From Cymbomonas tetramitiformis (Eukaryota; Chlorophyta; Pyramimonadophyceae; Pyramimonadales; Pyramimonadaceae): a DNA stretch of 64,000 nt. Positions within the stretch are counted from its first letter, which is position 1; each line of letters begins with the position of its first letter. Positions 43,569 to 58,500 of this stretch are shown here, piece after piece. The notes under the pieces were generated by a model, which was given only the letters and a program-made list of their open reading frames with translations, was not told the origin of the DNA and did no database searches. The stretch covers positions 1 through 64,000 of the forward strand of contig LGRX02030265.1 in assembly GCA_001247695.2 (NCBI GenBank), given 5' to 3'. Both the position numbers and the translations under genes were made by a program.

Positions 43569-46500
43569 CTGGCACAAACAGTACACCGATTGTAGAATAC
43601 AGTAAGTTACGAACCACCTCCTCCCTCATGCGCAGACAATCTTGACGCAATGACGACACGGAGGACAGAACTCATCCCTGATGCATGTGCACTTGAACTT
43701 GAGCGGGTAATGAGCAAGATAGAACTCGGATGAAAAGAGATTACTATCCGTATACACACGCTATGAGATTGGATCAATAGCATGGTGCATATATTTACTT
43801 CAGCGGCGTCCGGGCTTCACACCAAGCCCTAGATTATCGGCCGGAGCTTGGCAGGTCGGCCAAGCAAATGCTCGATGCTGATGCAAATATTTTGGATTTT
43901 CACTTTTCAGGTATGCTAGGAAAGCGTGACGAAAATAGCGCAAATTTTAGGGGAAAGTGCAAAACCATCACTGAAATTCCGGCAACATGAACCCAGAACA
44001 CCGGCCTGCATTTGGCCAACACCCTTGGTGAACGGCCTGGGCGCGGCCAATCCCAGTAAGAGCATATCTACTTCATGTACTCTCACTGATCAATAGCGCC
44101 TGCAAAGCTCAAACTAAGCCACATGTATGTATGTATATAATTATATATGTTATATGACGCACCTCGGTCTTCTCAGTTCGCTGTTTGGCTCCTGTCGCTA
44201 TATGGGCGAGGAGCAGGCAAAATGAGCTCATCTGCAGTCCCACCAAGCACCAGCGGCCAAACACCTATTCAGCTTCTCTGCACTTAGTTTGCACCTACCT
44301 GCACAGCGGATAGTTAGATGCGCAGAAATCGAAGAAATCATCCACTGCAGATGCACAACCCACATCTTCCTGATAGACGACATGCCTGTCTCATTACCAG
44401 CCGATGATCGAGATCGACCCACAGTGCCAATCTGTGCACGCAGCACTACTGGTCTGACCCACAGTGCCAATCTGTGCACGCAGCACTGCTGGTCTCATTA
44501 CCAGTCGATGATCGAGATCGACCCACAGTGCCAATCTGTGCACGCAGCACTACTGGTCTGACCCACAGTGCCAATCTGTGCACGCAGCACTACTGGTCTG
44601 ACCCACAGTGGCAATCTGTGCACACAGCACTACTGGTCTCATTACTAGCCGATGATCTAGATTTACCCACAGTGCCAATCTGTGCACGCAGCACTACTGG
44701 TCTGATCCACAACAACATAGTCAACGCAGACTGCGGCTTGTAGACCGGCACACGTCTGTCGTCTACACCCTAGCCTGAAGGTTCGTCGTCCGCGAGGATC
44801 CCAAAACAATATAGAAAGCCATCAGCGTTTGAAAAGTGTTACAGTATCTTGACGACTTCTTGCTTCAGCACAGCCTGCCTTATCTGTACGTTGTTCTCTG
44901 CGCATTCGCATCCAATTCTATCCGCTGGCATCGACTGCGTTTATAATTCCATCAGCAGATTTTGCGCGGATTGTGATGACTTATACCTAGCTATGGGATA
45001 TTCGCATATATAGCTGCGGCAAATTCTCAGTTTTGTGAAGCAAAATAAAATCGCGGAGGCAATGATCAATTTGATGAGGAATGGCAGGATTTCAACGGAG
45101 TGCTCGGCTGGCGCTGGTCCCTGTACCCTATGCAGAGCTGCAAGCCTATATGTCGGGCAGGCAGCGGGGTCACTCACGTAAAACACGGATATTTTGTAGG
45201 ACTGCACCACAAACGTGATGGCACGCCTGATGTGATGCGGTTTAAGCATGAACCCGATCATCGCCACGAACGTGACCGCCAGCGCCTTGTTGAACTTCTG
45301 GAAGTTGAAGAAGAGTGCATACAGCGTCACGGAGACGCTCTGTATCACTGCCATTGGCTTGGCGCCGAAACACTGTTCCGCCTTCTTGGTCACCTGCGCT
45401 CGGCGGGGCCCACACTTAGCGGCGCCTGAGAGACGGCCTCGTGAAGGTGGTCCTCACTGAAGAGCATGCAGGCTCCACGCCATGGCATTGCCACATTACA
45501 GTGGGCAGTGTCTTGTATACTTGTGCGGGAGTGTGCCCCTGCTGCGCTGTCGCCAGATGACGGCCCTTCGACTTTTGGCACTTCGGCGGTAAGTGTCACG
45601 AACAGCGACTAAACATTCCATTCGAAGTTCTAAATTGGCAACCTCAAGCGACACGTTGACTGTGCAACCATTATATCACTCCAAAAACACCATCACGTGA
45701 CATATAAATGTATTGATATGACACCATATACTAGAGGCATCCAGGATCACCCAGACCGTGACAAACACGACGCTTATCCCGCGGTGCGACGGGGCCTGCG
45801 ACTGTGCAACCATATTGTAGCTTCGCGATGCTTCATACTTTCAGGGTTCTGGTCTTATCATAGGTTTCTTCGATCAGATGATCCGTGTCGTTGGTATATT
45901 TTGTTGTCCTACAGCACCGATCTGATCTACAGTCTGTTTGCCATTTTTCACAGCAAATTAGCCCTGGGCTTGTAGTTTCTTCCTGTTTCCCTACTAGATA
46001 GGGTGTCAGCTACTGGTGTCATAAACGTACGTCGTCCGAGTCACCATGCATATCACTTTGAACAGAAAGCCGTGCAGGATACTATGAATATGTATCGAAG
46101 CCTGCTAACGGCACATACAGACAGCGCTAAGGATGCCTTGCGTGTTAACAGTCGTGGCGAGCTGTTTATACAGTCCAGATGCTCGTGCGATGCAGTGGCA
46201 CTTGACAAAGGTTGCTGCAGCCGCAACATAGCATTTCTTGATGCCCACATAGTGTGATCGAAGAACCGTGAGTAGGATGGGGGGCACAATCATGAAGGCA
46301 CGCAGTGGCATGTAGCGAGAGTGGCGTGCACACATAAATCCCCCAATGGTCGGGGATGCTCGCGTTCTGGGCCATGATGAACATCTGCGAGAGGATCATG
46401 GTGTTGGGCGTCAAAATGCCGACGATGATCAGTATGACCCAGAAGCGCCCTGCGACCTCAAGCCCCGACCCCCATCTCGGCACACGTCATATAGTACCGT

Positions 46501-49500
46501 CCAAACTGTCACAAAGCTGGTGGCATGAGGCTGTATCGAGGCAGACAACAGAGCATAGCAAGAGTATCGTAGATGGTCCGGACATGAAAGGCTGCGGCAC
46601 AGCGCAGTACTGGATCAGTCAGCAGCCTCCCGGGAGGGACAAAACTGCGATGCATCCGTGGCACAGGCAAGCAAAGGACATGCCTGCTCGAGACGCTTGG
46701 CGAGGTAAAGCATGGGAACAGGGGGGCAGTGCAGGTTTGCGCATGGAAGGCTATCTTCAGGCCATTTATCGGTGCACAAGGTCTGCAGGGAGGAGAGCAC
46801 TCCTGGGGGCACACCGACGAAGGTGGACTGCGGGAAGGCGGTGCAGAAGAAGTCGCCAGGCAGCGCCTCCTCTGGAAGCATCATGCCTACGTTGTGTATC
46901 CAGTGCCCCGCCACGCCCCTCACGTCAAGCTTGGCTGGCACGGGCCAACTGATCACATCATTCATGAAATGCGGGGCACCATACTTATTGTGCTGTCGTG
47001 CAGAGTGTCACAATTAAACCCTTTTCGGAGAGCTCACACTCTTGTTACAATCATAACAACCCCGTCATTTTGAGTCGGTCCAAGTGGCATGGTGTCATGC
47101 GGTCACCTGCAAATATCGCAGAGAGGTGGGGTGTGGCCAAAGGGATGACGGCCTCGCTGCCCATGGGATGGGCTGGGATACGAACCGGGAGCGGCATCTT
47201 TGAGTTCCGCACAATACTCGAAGCCGAGGCAAGGCGCTCCGACGTCCGAGCTGTCTGGGCAGCTGACGAACTCGCGGAAGTCCTTGCAGCAGTTCACCGC
47301 CTTGGAGTAGTAGAACCACACCGTGAAGACCAGCATCAGGATGAAGGTGTTGGCCTGAATCAGGATCCTCTCCGAGCGCGAGAAGGGCTCCACGGCGGTG
47401 ATCAGGAAGATGGCGCCGAGCGGGTGGGCCTTCGTCAGCCACTTCAAGGTTCGTTTGGCTTTCCCCCAATAAGTGCGGCGGAGCTGCTGCAGCTTGCGCC
47501 ACCTCGCAGCGTACGGCATGTCCCCCCACAGCAGCTGCTGGTTCTCTGCCCGCGGCCCGATCCTCTCGTACAGCTCCGTGATCCTATTCGCGTGTTGTTG
47601 CTGCACGCACACCGCCACAATCATCACTCACAAGCCAGCGAGGGCTCGTTGTGTTTGTGTATGTTCGTGCTGCGGGCATGCCTCCAGAGCAGCATTACTC
47701 AGCAGAGCGCTGGACACTCGCGGACCACAGTGAGCCCACGGATGACTCGGAGCTGTGCTCCCCACGTGTCCACGTCCAGGCACTTGGCGGTGCACAGCAG
47801 ATAGATGCCAAAATTAGAATGTGTGGTGCAGTCCCGAAAGCATCTTGGGCTGCGGCGTCGCTCTGAGGATCATACAAGCATGGCGTGGTTCGACCCGACG
47901 CCAGTATACAGTATTCACAAATGATGGATGCGCATAACACAACTCCAGGTCGCGGATCGTCCGATGCGTGTCAACATGCGAAATCCTGCGAACTATCAAG
48001 GCGTGCTACACGCAGCGCGGACACACCTGCCAGATCTCAATCAGTTGGCTCGCCTCCTGGTTGAGCTCGGGCAGCGCGTCCTGCAGCTGATGAGGGAACT
48101 CGGCTTTGCAGAAGTTCTGGAGGAACATGGCGGAGCGGCCGCGCATCGTGATCTGCTGCTCGGGGGGGTCGTTGGGGTTCTCCGTCCATGAGAATGGGAG
48201 GTACTCCAAGAACTGCACCACCAAGATTGTGGCCCAGATCTCCCTCACGCGCGTCTGCATCTGCTTGTTCCCAGCGTTCATGCTGATGAGGTCCTGCAGG
48301 AGGATGGGGATGCTCGCCTCTAGCGCTGCCACGTCATGCGCCGAGATAGGGTTTATGGCGAGATCTTCCAGTGGCTCGCCCGCCTTGAGCATGCTGGCCA
48401 AGAACCTCGACATCTCGAAAGAGCCGTTGACGCGCTGCAGGAACACGCAATTCCAGAGCCAGGAGCGCTGGTACCACCCGTCCCGCGCGATACTCCCGAT
48501 GAGGACCTTGAAGGCGCTCACGTACCTGCCACGCTCTCATCACTCACCCAACCTCATCGCCCCCAGAACCCCTGCATGCGTAATGCTGGCATTAGCAATT
48601 CGTCACACACATTCAAGAGCCAGCAACGATCATTGACGGCTAAGAGGCGGCATATAAATATAAGCGAACATAATCTTAAGCGAGAGGGCCCAACACACAA
48701 GTAATATGTAAATATGACGGTACATGCTAGAGGAGACCCAGCACGGCAATTGTTTGACATGAGAGAAACGCCTCAGTCGACCGGACAGGGCATACAATTC
48801 TCTTAGCTTCAAATAGAAGGTTCGCATAGAACGACTTGTCACAGTCGTTATACAGATCTGGCATCTATGCCTGCGACGCTTGTCTGACCCAACTGCTGTG
48901 GCGCACAGCTCAATGGCAGGTATAGACGCACGATTATGGATGGAGAAAGAGGTCAGGGAGGCACCAGGTAAAGGGGCGATTGTTTGGCATCTGCCAAGGC
49001 GCCATGCCCGCGATGCGCGCCTGCTCCGCCAGATCGGCCTTGCTGATGATCGCTTTGATGCCGAGGAACGCCTGCACAAGCGCGGTGCCGAGCATGCGCT
49101 CCACCGGGAGCTCCATGTTGCGCATCCGCAGCTTGTTCCACAGCGCGTGCGACTGTTCCTTCTTTGCGTGTTCCGCGTCTTTTAGCTTCCTCGCCACGTC
49201 ATGGTACGAAGGGACGGCGTCGAATGTCCGCGTGATCGTCCTCGTAAAACTCTGTGCAAGACTTTTAGACTTCTGTAACTTGCCTTGCATTGGTTGCCTG
49301 CGATCCCCCATTTGATCCGCCTCCGGTGTCCCTACCTCCTCGCCACCTGCTCCACACTCCGGCGTAGCAAGTAGTGTGGTGTCCACACTCTCCGTCACTG
49401 CCTGACTCGATCGTGGGCTCTCCTTGGTCTGTTTGCCACCGTCGTTGGCCACTTGCTTAAGCAGCTTATCCCCAGCCGCACACATTCCGGTGGTAACTCC

Positions 49501-52500
49501 AGGCCTTGCTTGCGCTGACGCATCCTCGCGGCGCTTGCGTCGATCGTCATCCATCAGCTCCAAATGAGCCTGCTCCGCCAGGTAGTCCAACGGTACGCAT
49601 AGCTGCAGCCGGTGCACGTTGATGTGCATGCTTCCGAAGAGTATGTGCGCACTGCATGCCTTCTTCTTTTTCCTGCTTTTATTCGCCATCCTCGTATTCA
49701 TATTGCCCATCACGTTAAATATGCGCGAGACGTTTCTCTGGATTCCTGCAGCTATGCTCTTGCGCACCGCACCGTTACCCCATGCCTTTGTCGCCACATC
49801 ATCTGACGGCTGCACGTCCAGGCTCTTCTCCTCTGGAGTTCCTGGTTCATCATCCAGCAAGCGCACGCCAAGCTCCACCTCGATCTCATTTCTTCTTTCG
49901 ATTCCCAGCTGCAGGTTCTGCCTTTCATAGCTCTCTATCACGGGGACGGATGCGTGTCCTGATCGGGCCTCGATAACATCACGTGGAGTGTGCTGCACCC
50001 TTGAAGCAGTTCTGATAGAGTCCGTTTCGATGTTCTCAGACATCGCGTTGCATTGCTGGTCTTCCTCTGAAGTGCTGTACTTCCTCGACGGAACCGACGG
50101 AACCGACTTTCTTGGCGCGTGCTTCAGTGTTGAATACATCACATACGCTGTGGGGTCTCGGAGAGCCGGTGGGCGCATCTTACACGTGCCGGATTGGGGA
50201 TCCACAAGGATGCTGCCGTTTCTAAATTGACAGGGCATAAATTCCTCCTCCTCGTTATTTATAACATTGATCCCACACGATGGGCGGGGCGGCGGGCGGG
50301 GAGAGATTTCCTCCCCATCAACAGACGCATGGGTAATAACCTCTGGTGCATGCGATATGATGTTGGGCTGAGTGTTAGCATCTCGAGGTGTGCTGCAGAA
50401 GGCCTTGTCGAATTCCCCCACCGTAGATTGCACGGGCTCCTGGCTTGGTAGGGACAAGCCCTCAGTGCGGCTCTCGGCGGGCATCGCAGCCGCGTGGTCC
50501 TCTCCCGTCCTCTCAGATGCTGACGTGGCCTCCTTGTGCTTCTCCATCAGTGACATACTCGCTGCAGTGGACATCAGGTTCAACACAGAGTTCCTCTTAT
50601 AAGCCCTTCTCACCCGCTTCTGAAGTGCCGACTGCTCAGGCACCACCTCCTCCTCCTCCTCCTCCTCCTGCATGGGCAACTCGGCGCTCGAGACAGCCTT
50701 GCTAGGCGAGCCCATCTGCTTTTTTTGCCTCTTGCTCACAGACACAGCGCCCGCGAGTGAGGTCCTGCCCATGCGTTCCACTCGCTTTCGTCTCGCCTTC
50801 TCCCGGGCCCCCATCTCCATCAGGATGGGTCGCCCTACGCTTGGTATACTATGTCTTGCGGTGTCGACGATGCTCCAGGTCCAAATCTCGTTTATTTCCT
50901 TGAAGGTCTGCCCGCCACTGCTCATCAGATTGAGCAGCAGCTCGAAGCGCTCACGGTTGTGAAACCAGTTTGAAATGACATACAGCAGCGGACCACCGAG
51001 CATGAACGTGCCCAACACAATGAGAAGAACTGTACTCTTCCCCACCTCACTCAGGCTTAGTCGTGTCATCTCATCCGCGCTGACGGTCGACACCCGGTCC
51101 GGTGGGGAGACTGCCCCCACCTCCGTCTGCTGGGCGGCTGCAAAGTCGGTGAGGTGGGTGCAAAGACAGCCAGCCTCCGGTGCCCATACGCACCCCGGAC
51201 CCTCGAACACACCCTTGCGCCACTCCCACCAGCACCGCACGGAGTTCTCCCGGTCTGCCAGCTGGCAACCCTCTCCGAGGTACTTCCGCCGCCCGCCATC
51301 CGTGCCCAGGTACTCCGGGAACACGGCGCTCCACTCCTCCTTACAGCCCACCGTGAGATTTTTGCCGCCATCATCCGCATTAAGGTCCTCCACGGCCCAC
51401 GCTGCCTCCAGCGTCGCCAACCCAGATACGTTTCGAGTGTGCCAGAACACGGCGGTTCCCGGAGGAATTGGGTTGGGCAGCGTCGTACACCCGGCCGAGC
51501 TGTATGCGCCGTCCATGTCGTCCCAGTACATGCACCGCGTACCGAGAAATGGTTTTGAGGTGGTATAAGAGGCAGCGGGCTCTAAGCTTTCGGTGTTGTC
51601 GGCATATGAGCTGTTTGCGGGGAGCTGGATCGGCAGGGTGAATATCAACGCCTCCTGGAGGTCCCGGACACTGAGCTCGGCGTCTTCTTCAGGGCGGTAG
51701 AGGGTGATCGAGGTCATGTTGGACGCGGAGAGTATTCCCCCCGCACTGCCGTAGTCACCATGGGAATCCACAGCGCAGCTGACCACCATGATGTCGACAA
51801 CTGTAGCTGAAGTGTCATTCTCTGCCAGAGCTGCCCCGAGGGATGGCGGGAGGGTGACCGCAGCGCCGCTCGGGGAGAGCACTGGCTCGCGGAAGGCGCG
51901 CGAGCCGCTCGAGCTGAGGTCATCGCGCTGCGCCACCGCAGAGAGCACCTCCGTCGCCACGGAGAAGGGCTCCTCGCCAGACGTCATTCCGTCAACCACT
52001 GACTGGCCGATGGTGTGCACCACAGCAATCGCTGTTGACACCTCTGAGCTCTGATTCTCAGCTCCGACCGCCCCAGCAGTCACGCTGCTCAGGCCTCTCA
52101 TCAGCTCCAGCGCTCCGGAGCCATCCAGCGTCACGTCTGGGTCACCCGTGCGCGTCATCGCCACCATTGATTCCGCAGTCGACAAAAGCACGCCCCGTGT
52201 GGCGTGCGTGAGTTCTGTCGGGTCGTCGACCACTGCCGCCGCGCTTTGAGCTACCCGCGTCACCGTGTCCGTCGTTGGCGGCGCTGCTGACCACACCGTT
52301 GATACCAGTTCCATGAGCGCTTCGCGCTGCGCGCGCCGGGCTGTATCGTTACTAGCAGGGGCGCCCCGAGACCCCGAGACCCCATCTGTCAGCTCAAGGA
52401 GAGAACGGCGGCGGCGGCGGTGACGGGAGGGATCCACAGTTAAGCTCCAAGCGGACAAGACGGTGTGTACGGCACTGGAAGTGTCCTGACCGTTGTTGGC

Positions 52501-55500
52501 GCCTTGTATGGCGCTGTCGATTGCACTATCCACGAAATCTGCTTGCGCTTCTTCGGAGGTGAAGGCAATTGGCCGCACGATCACCCTCGCTGCCGCCTGC
52601 GACATTGCCTCGAAGGCATCCTTCACGTACAGGTACAACGTCAACTCGTACCCATTCGCCTCAAGTCCACATGGAAGCTCGCTCGTTGTAAAAATCGGTG
52701 ATGGCTGCCATCCTGTAAGCAACACTCGGGTCCCTGCCGGGTTCCCAGCCACCTCGTACCGCAGCTGGTACCACAGCGGCTTGTCCTCCACGTCGTCCTC
52801 CCATCCGCTCGCCTCGATGCGGAAGAGCGTCTGCGACATGATGCCATCAGAGGGCGCGGGGGGCAGCAGCGTGCCCGAGTGCGGGGGGGAGTTCACCCGC
52901 ACTACTTGCCCAACCTGGGACCGCCCATTGGCATCTGTGGCATGGAGTGTGAACAGGTACGTGGCCCCTCTGCTGAGTGAGCCGGGCTGTATCACGAGAT
53001 TCGGCAAGTCCAGGGCAGTCAATGCCACCTGAGCGAGGTCAAGGGCGGGCGTGGCGTCGGCGACTGGCTCCACCGACCATGCCAGCACCAGCGTCTCTGG
53101 TCGGAGAGACGCAGTACTAGAAGTGAGTGTTAATTTGCGGTCTGCAGTGTGATGCTTGCTGGCAAGCGGTGTGATGATTGGCACAGGAGAAGCCCCCTTT
53201 AGGATCTTCACGGTGGTGTCCGCACGAGCCTCCCGGTCCAATTTCTTCACCTATACAACACACGGCATCCCCTCTTCCCATTTATCACTCACAACTCGCC
53301 GCAAGATCGTGTACCCTTGAACTCTTTTAGTATCCGATGTGCGTGCGTACCACGGCGGCATTCTGACCGAGCCCTATAAAAAGACGATGTACAGAACATC
53401 ACGGGCGTGATGACTGTGGCAACCTCGAAATTTGGCAAAATGTCAGTAGTGCTGTGCTACATTCTTTCTGACATTCCCAAATGCCCAGATGAAAATACAT
53501 CCCACATATTAAGATGTCATGCTTTGCATGGCTCAGTATGTATCAGCTTCTGACCGCAATTTGTTTGAGGACGAGTGATCCTGCGCTCGAGGCAGATTGC
53601 CCGCCGCAACAATAAAACTCACGGTGCCGAGCTTTATGCTCTCCAAGCAATGTACGCATCTTAGGAAGGGGCCTGCGTTTCTGCCACGCAGGAGCTTCTT
53701 CGGGGTCCCTAGCTAGGGTCACTGAAATGCACGCGTTGCATGGAAAATAATAATCAGGGCACATATCTTATGGGGTTGGCCGGCCCGGGGCCGAGAGCAG
53801 CGCCAAAAAAGAGCTCCGGGGCGAAAGCGGGCCGATAAAATCTTAATCCTTAAGTATGGAAAATTTTGAAAATCAGTAAAAACACGTGTTTTTTGTTGAT
53901 TTTGGCCGATAGCCATTCTGAGAAGATATGTGCCCTGATGATAATACAGCACTTCCGCAAGAAAAACTTCCCATCCTCTGATATCAGGGCTCGCGCTCGC
54001 AGGGAAACCGACCTTGCATGTCAGAATGTACTCTATGCCCTCTTGGGACCCCATCAGCGTGAGGGTGAGCGCCGCTGTCATCATCGTTACAGGTAGCATC
54101 GTCCCATCCACATCACGGCAATAGGGCTCGTCATCCACCCCACCGTTCCGTGTGCACGTCCAAGAATATGTCATCTCTCCTGGCTCATCATCTGGATCAT
54201 AGCTGTAGCTAGCGTCTAGCTCCACAGGGAGGCCCTCACCTGTATGCACGAGTCCTCCCTGGACGCGAGCTGTTAAAGGTTGCGAGTCCACCCGGAATGT
54301 CGTATCTACGATGGCTGTGACCTGGGGATTGCCCTTGAGGGAGGCGTGTAACCGCATGGTATATGCCATGTTCGCGGCTAATGTACTCCGTGGTAGATAT
54401 AGGGTGAGGGTTTCACGCATGTTTATGTTGGAATCGAGAGCCACTGTTGCGCCAGCAGATGTGACACCCTGCCACATATACCGTACTCCCTGTCCGTCCC
54501 ACAGGATCGATCCCCAACACCCCAAGCCCCCCTCAAAAGTGTCACACGCTGTGGAGGTTGCCCTTTGCTCGAGGGTGCAAGCAGTGCGGACAAAATCATG
54601 CTCTTGGCATGATGAGATCCAGGGGCAATGATGCACCACGCGCCTGGATGGGGGCACGTGGACGGAGGGAAGTCGCCTCACTATAATTAAACAAGCGGAG
54701 CTGCTTGCAATTCACGTCGCGCCAAGAATCGCAAAAGAGACGCCTCCCATACAAGTCAGCATATGCACGGACACCCTGTGCAGCATGTACCAAATCAGAA
54801 ACACGCTAGCCAGAACGCACACCATGGAGGGGCGCCGACACCAGGATCCACTCGAGAGCACACTCGCGCTTGTCGAGGACCACACCCGACAATGCACGAG
54901 AATACCGCCCCCAAGGTCAAGATGCACAATCTGGAACGATTGGGTCGATGAGGCTGCAAAAACGGCGGCCAAAAACGCAGAGGGGACGAGAACCATGGAG
55001 CCCTTTGACAACCACACGATGTACATCCTCAAAAATAATGTACCACAGGATGTACCGCACAATCAGGAAATACTGCACATGAAAATGAACGAGCGAAGAC
55101 GCCAATGTGCGTGCCGCGCCTCCCGCTCGCAGGGGACGGAGCCGTGGAAGGTTGAACGTCCCGTGGCACGGCGATTCGAATCGCGCACGGTGGTGGGATG
55201 GCCACGTCCGCGGTGGGCAAGTGGGTGAAGCCCCCTGGGGTCCGTCCCTTTGGAGCGATGGGCTCGCCAATCGGCGAACGATGCAGCCCTAAAGGCCACC
55301 GCGGAATGTGCGGAGTATTAAGCGGAAATAAAAGTCCCGAGGAAGAAGCGTGGATCGAGGAGATACTAGATTCAGGCGATCAACCACCCGAGGATGACTC
55401 CCTTGAAAGGGAACTCCTCTGGGAACTGCACCCAGGAGGCAACCCCGCGGCAGACGTGGAAGATAAGAGGCTCCTGCCTCCATGCGCGGATGAGGGGGCA

Positions 55501-58500
55501 ATGCCAAGCAAGAAACCCGACAAGGACGAACGGCTCAACCCAGAGGACCTAATATAAACTGAAGGCGCGTACCTTGGAGAGAACCCCCATCCATGAATGT
55601 GCTCTTCTCCGGGACCTAGACCCAGCGGACCCCCCGCAGCACACACAAGGGACGACGGTGCAAACGAGGGGGGAGACCCCTCAGGATGCGGAAGTGACGC
55701 CTGCATGAGGCCATGAGCGGGGACTGCCACTTCTGCATGCAATGGATGGAGACATGCCACAGACTGGAGAAGAAAACATGCCGCCGGCGGACAGTCTAGA
55801 GGCTTCAGGCCAAGAGCTTCTAGACCTAATCGAGGCCCAACAGCTGCAACAGGAAGCCCTGATGGAAGAAGACCCTCGAAGATAACAGGGTCCGCGCCCA
55901 CCCCCTCGAGAGGCGGGTGAGGGAACATGGAAGCAACTATTCAGCAGGTATGCAAGGCCATGCAGCACATTCATGGACCTTGGAGAAAGCCCACTACAGT
56001 TCGTTGGCACAGCAGTGCTAGAGGGGGCAATACGGGCGTACAAAGCCAACAAGGCGCCAGATGGGAAGCGGGAGAGAAAACGGAGAAGGGAGGCCAGAGC
56101 GGCAGACCCGGAGCCCGAGCCACAGGACAAGTGGACCTACGAGCATCAGCGGCTGGGAGCCACGGTGGACCTACGAGCATCAGTGGCTGGGGGCCACGGT
56201 GGGTTCCCCTGCTCAGTCCCCGGAGCTGCTCACTGACAAAGCCATCCCCGACCTCTCCAATGAATTCTGGATCCTCCTCCTGTCCAACCTCATGCCGTTG
56301 AACCGCTGATACAGGAGTGCATACAGGGCACCCTCATGACAGCGGCGAGAAGGCGCCTCCTCTGGCCGCACACATACAACAAAGCTGATTGCGCACTACT
56401 GTGCGCGGTGAGGGACAACCCCGCTTACCGCCTCGTGGGGGGAGGCTGCCACCTGCTCACCAAAAATATGGCCACCACGAGGCGCATAGCCCCTGTGTAA
56501 GAAGGGTCTTCGAAACAGTCCGCACCAACCGCACTGGGGCGAGCCCCATATGGATCACGCACCACGCGGGACTAGATAGGTTTGCTTGATTGAGGCCTAC
56601 CCCGGACTTCATCCTCAGCAGAGGTCAATGCAGACGCGACGGCAAGGAGTATCTGGGAGCCGAGACTGGCCAACCCATTGGAAGACATACGGCGCTTTGT
56701 AGACATAGTCCTGATCAAAGGGGCGGAGGAAGGCCGAGATACCCCGCCGGTGGGCCAACCAGATACAACGGAGCGGAGTGACGTGGACGAATTCCATCTC
56801 ATATAGGTGGCCTTCACATGGGCCTCCATAGGAAGATAGACAGGAATAGCACGAGCCTCTGGTCAAACCGCTGCGAGCCAATTATAGGTATAAACCTTTT
56901 CGCGCCTGGTGATATTAGGGGTGACTGGATCAGTGCTATATACGAACACACAGAGTATCGCACCTGGGATTCAGGGAAAAGGAGGCCAGGGGCCTCTTGA
57001 AGGAAATCCACGGTCTCTCGACAGTCTGGGCAACAAAAATGCTGCAGGCGCATAGCAGATAGATCCGAAGGGAGAAACAAAGTAAAAAGCCCCCCTGAAT
57101 AGGAAGAGGAGAAAATGGGCAGGCGTAACAGCCGTGCATCTACGAACATCACACTTCCGATATAGGAAGAGTCATTTTGATCTTTTCTTTTTCCTTCTGC
57201 TGCTTCGTATTTCTAATGCGCCATGGCGCACGAGATGCCTGGCCCATGAAGGATGAGGCACACGATGGGCGATATTTCCCACCAAATTGTGAGAAAATAA
57301 TGGAGCCCAGCTAATCTCAGATACACCCCAAATTCATACACTTCTTACCCGTCTTAATGGGCCACATGGTTTAGATTAGGTATGGGACTGATGACTCGGC
57401 TGTCAAGTTTAGTGACGGTGATGGTGATTGCAGACTAATGTATCCTGTAACGCACTACACCAGTGCACATAATTGTACACTACCAGGGCTACAACTCATT
57501 GAATCTAACCCACAAACCCGGGCTGCTATGCATACCGGACCGGTCTGGTCCTAGCTGAAACAAGCGAACACCATCGCAAACAGTGCTGGCCGGCTCGTTG
57601 CTTTACTACCTCCTTGGCAAACGACGTGAGGACACCGCTGGCGCATGTGGGAGATGAATTTGAATACATAGCAAACACCCTCAGTGCGCCTATGTCTCCT
57701 GCCACCAGTGATGCCACCAAGGCCCTCCGAAAATACAACCTACCTCAAAGCACCCTCTGTCCAGTGGAAACAATGATGCAATAGTGTGCAGCAGAGAGTG
57801 CTCCAAGAGTTCACACTCACACCCCAAAACTCTCATCAGCACCGCCCCTAGAAGTAATAAAACAGGCGAAGACACCCCGGGGGATGGAGACGAGAGACTA
57901 GTGGTCCCTGCTTGTGCCGAGGTCAAACAGAGTCTCAACTAAACAGGCACGTTCCAATCAGCCAAAGGTGATGTGCACCAAGCAAGAGGGAGTGGCATCC
58001 CCACAAAGCAGGTGCAAATTGGCGCCCAATCAAGTGTCTCTCAAAGGCAGCACTTGCCACAACCAGGGCAGAGGAAATAAGCTCCCCTGGCCGCCCCGTG
58101 CGTGCACACTATCAGCCTCGTAGCGCACGTGTGAGTTACTAGAGAGGCAAGAGATACTCAGTAATAAGTGCGCTCACAACGTCTCAATCTGAGAATCTGT
58201 GCATACTCAGAAATCAATATCTTAGTCCATATGCTCAGGCCAATCGGGAAAACACATCTTCTTTGCAGGATGGCAGCATTATGTTCAAATTGGAGTGCAA
58301 CAGAAATTTTGTGGTTTCAGACTTTCAGAATCCGTGACTCCTGCTGCAGTAGAGCCGAATGACACATGTAGCTCCGTGACACAAACAGGATGTACAAGTA
58401 GCCACGAAGCGACACGCCTGTTCAGCTCTGTTCCTTTTGCTCTTGCAAACAGGAACTTCACGGGTACCTACGGTACTCTGTGAGGCACACTGCAAAATCT

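Noticed and set aside
44228..44743. Frames across the 40-bp repeat in the polycystin intron
   Set aside because: Repeat-driven, with no domain, and located between two polycystin exons on the opposite or unrelated frame.
46003..46257. Plus-strand 84-codon ORF
   Set aside because: Antisense to the polycystin TM exon region, with no domain.
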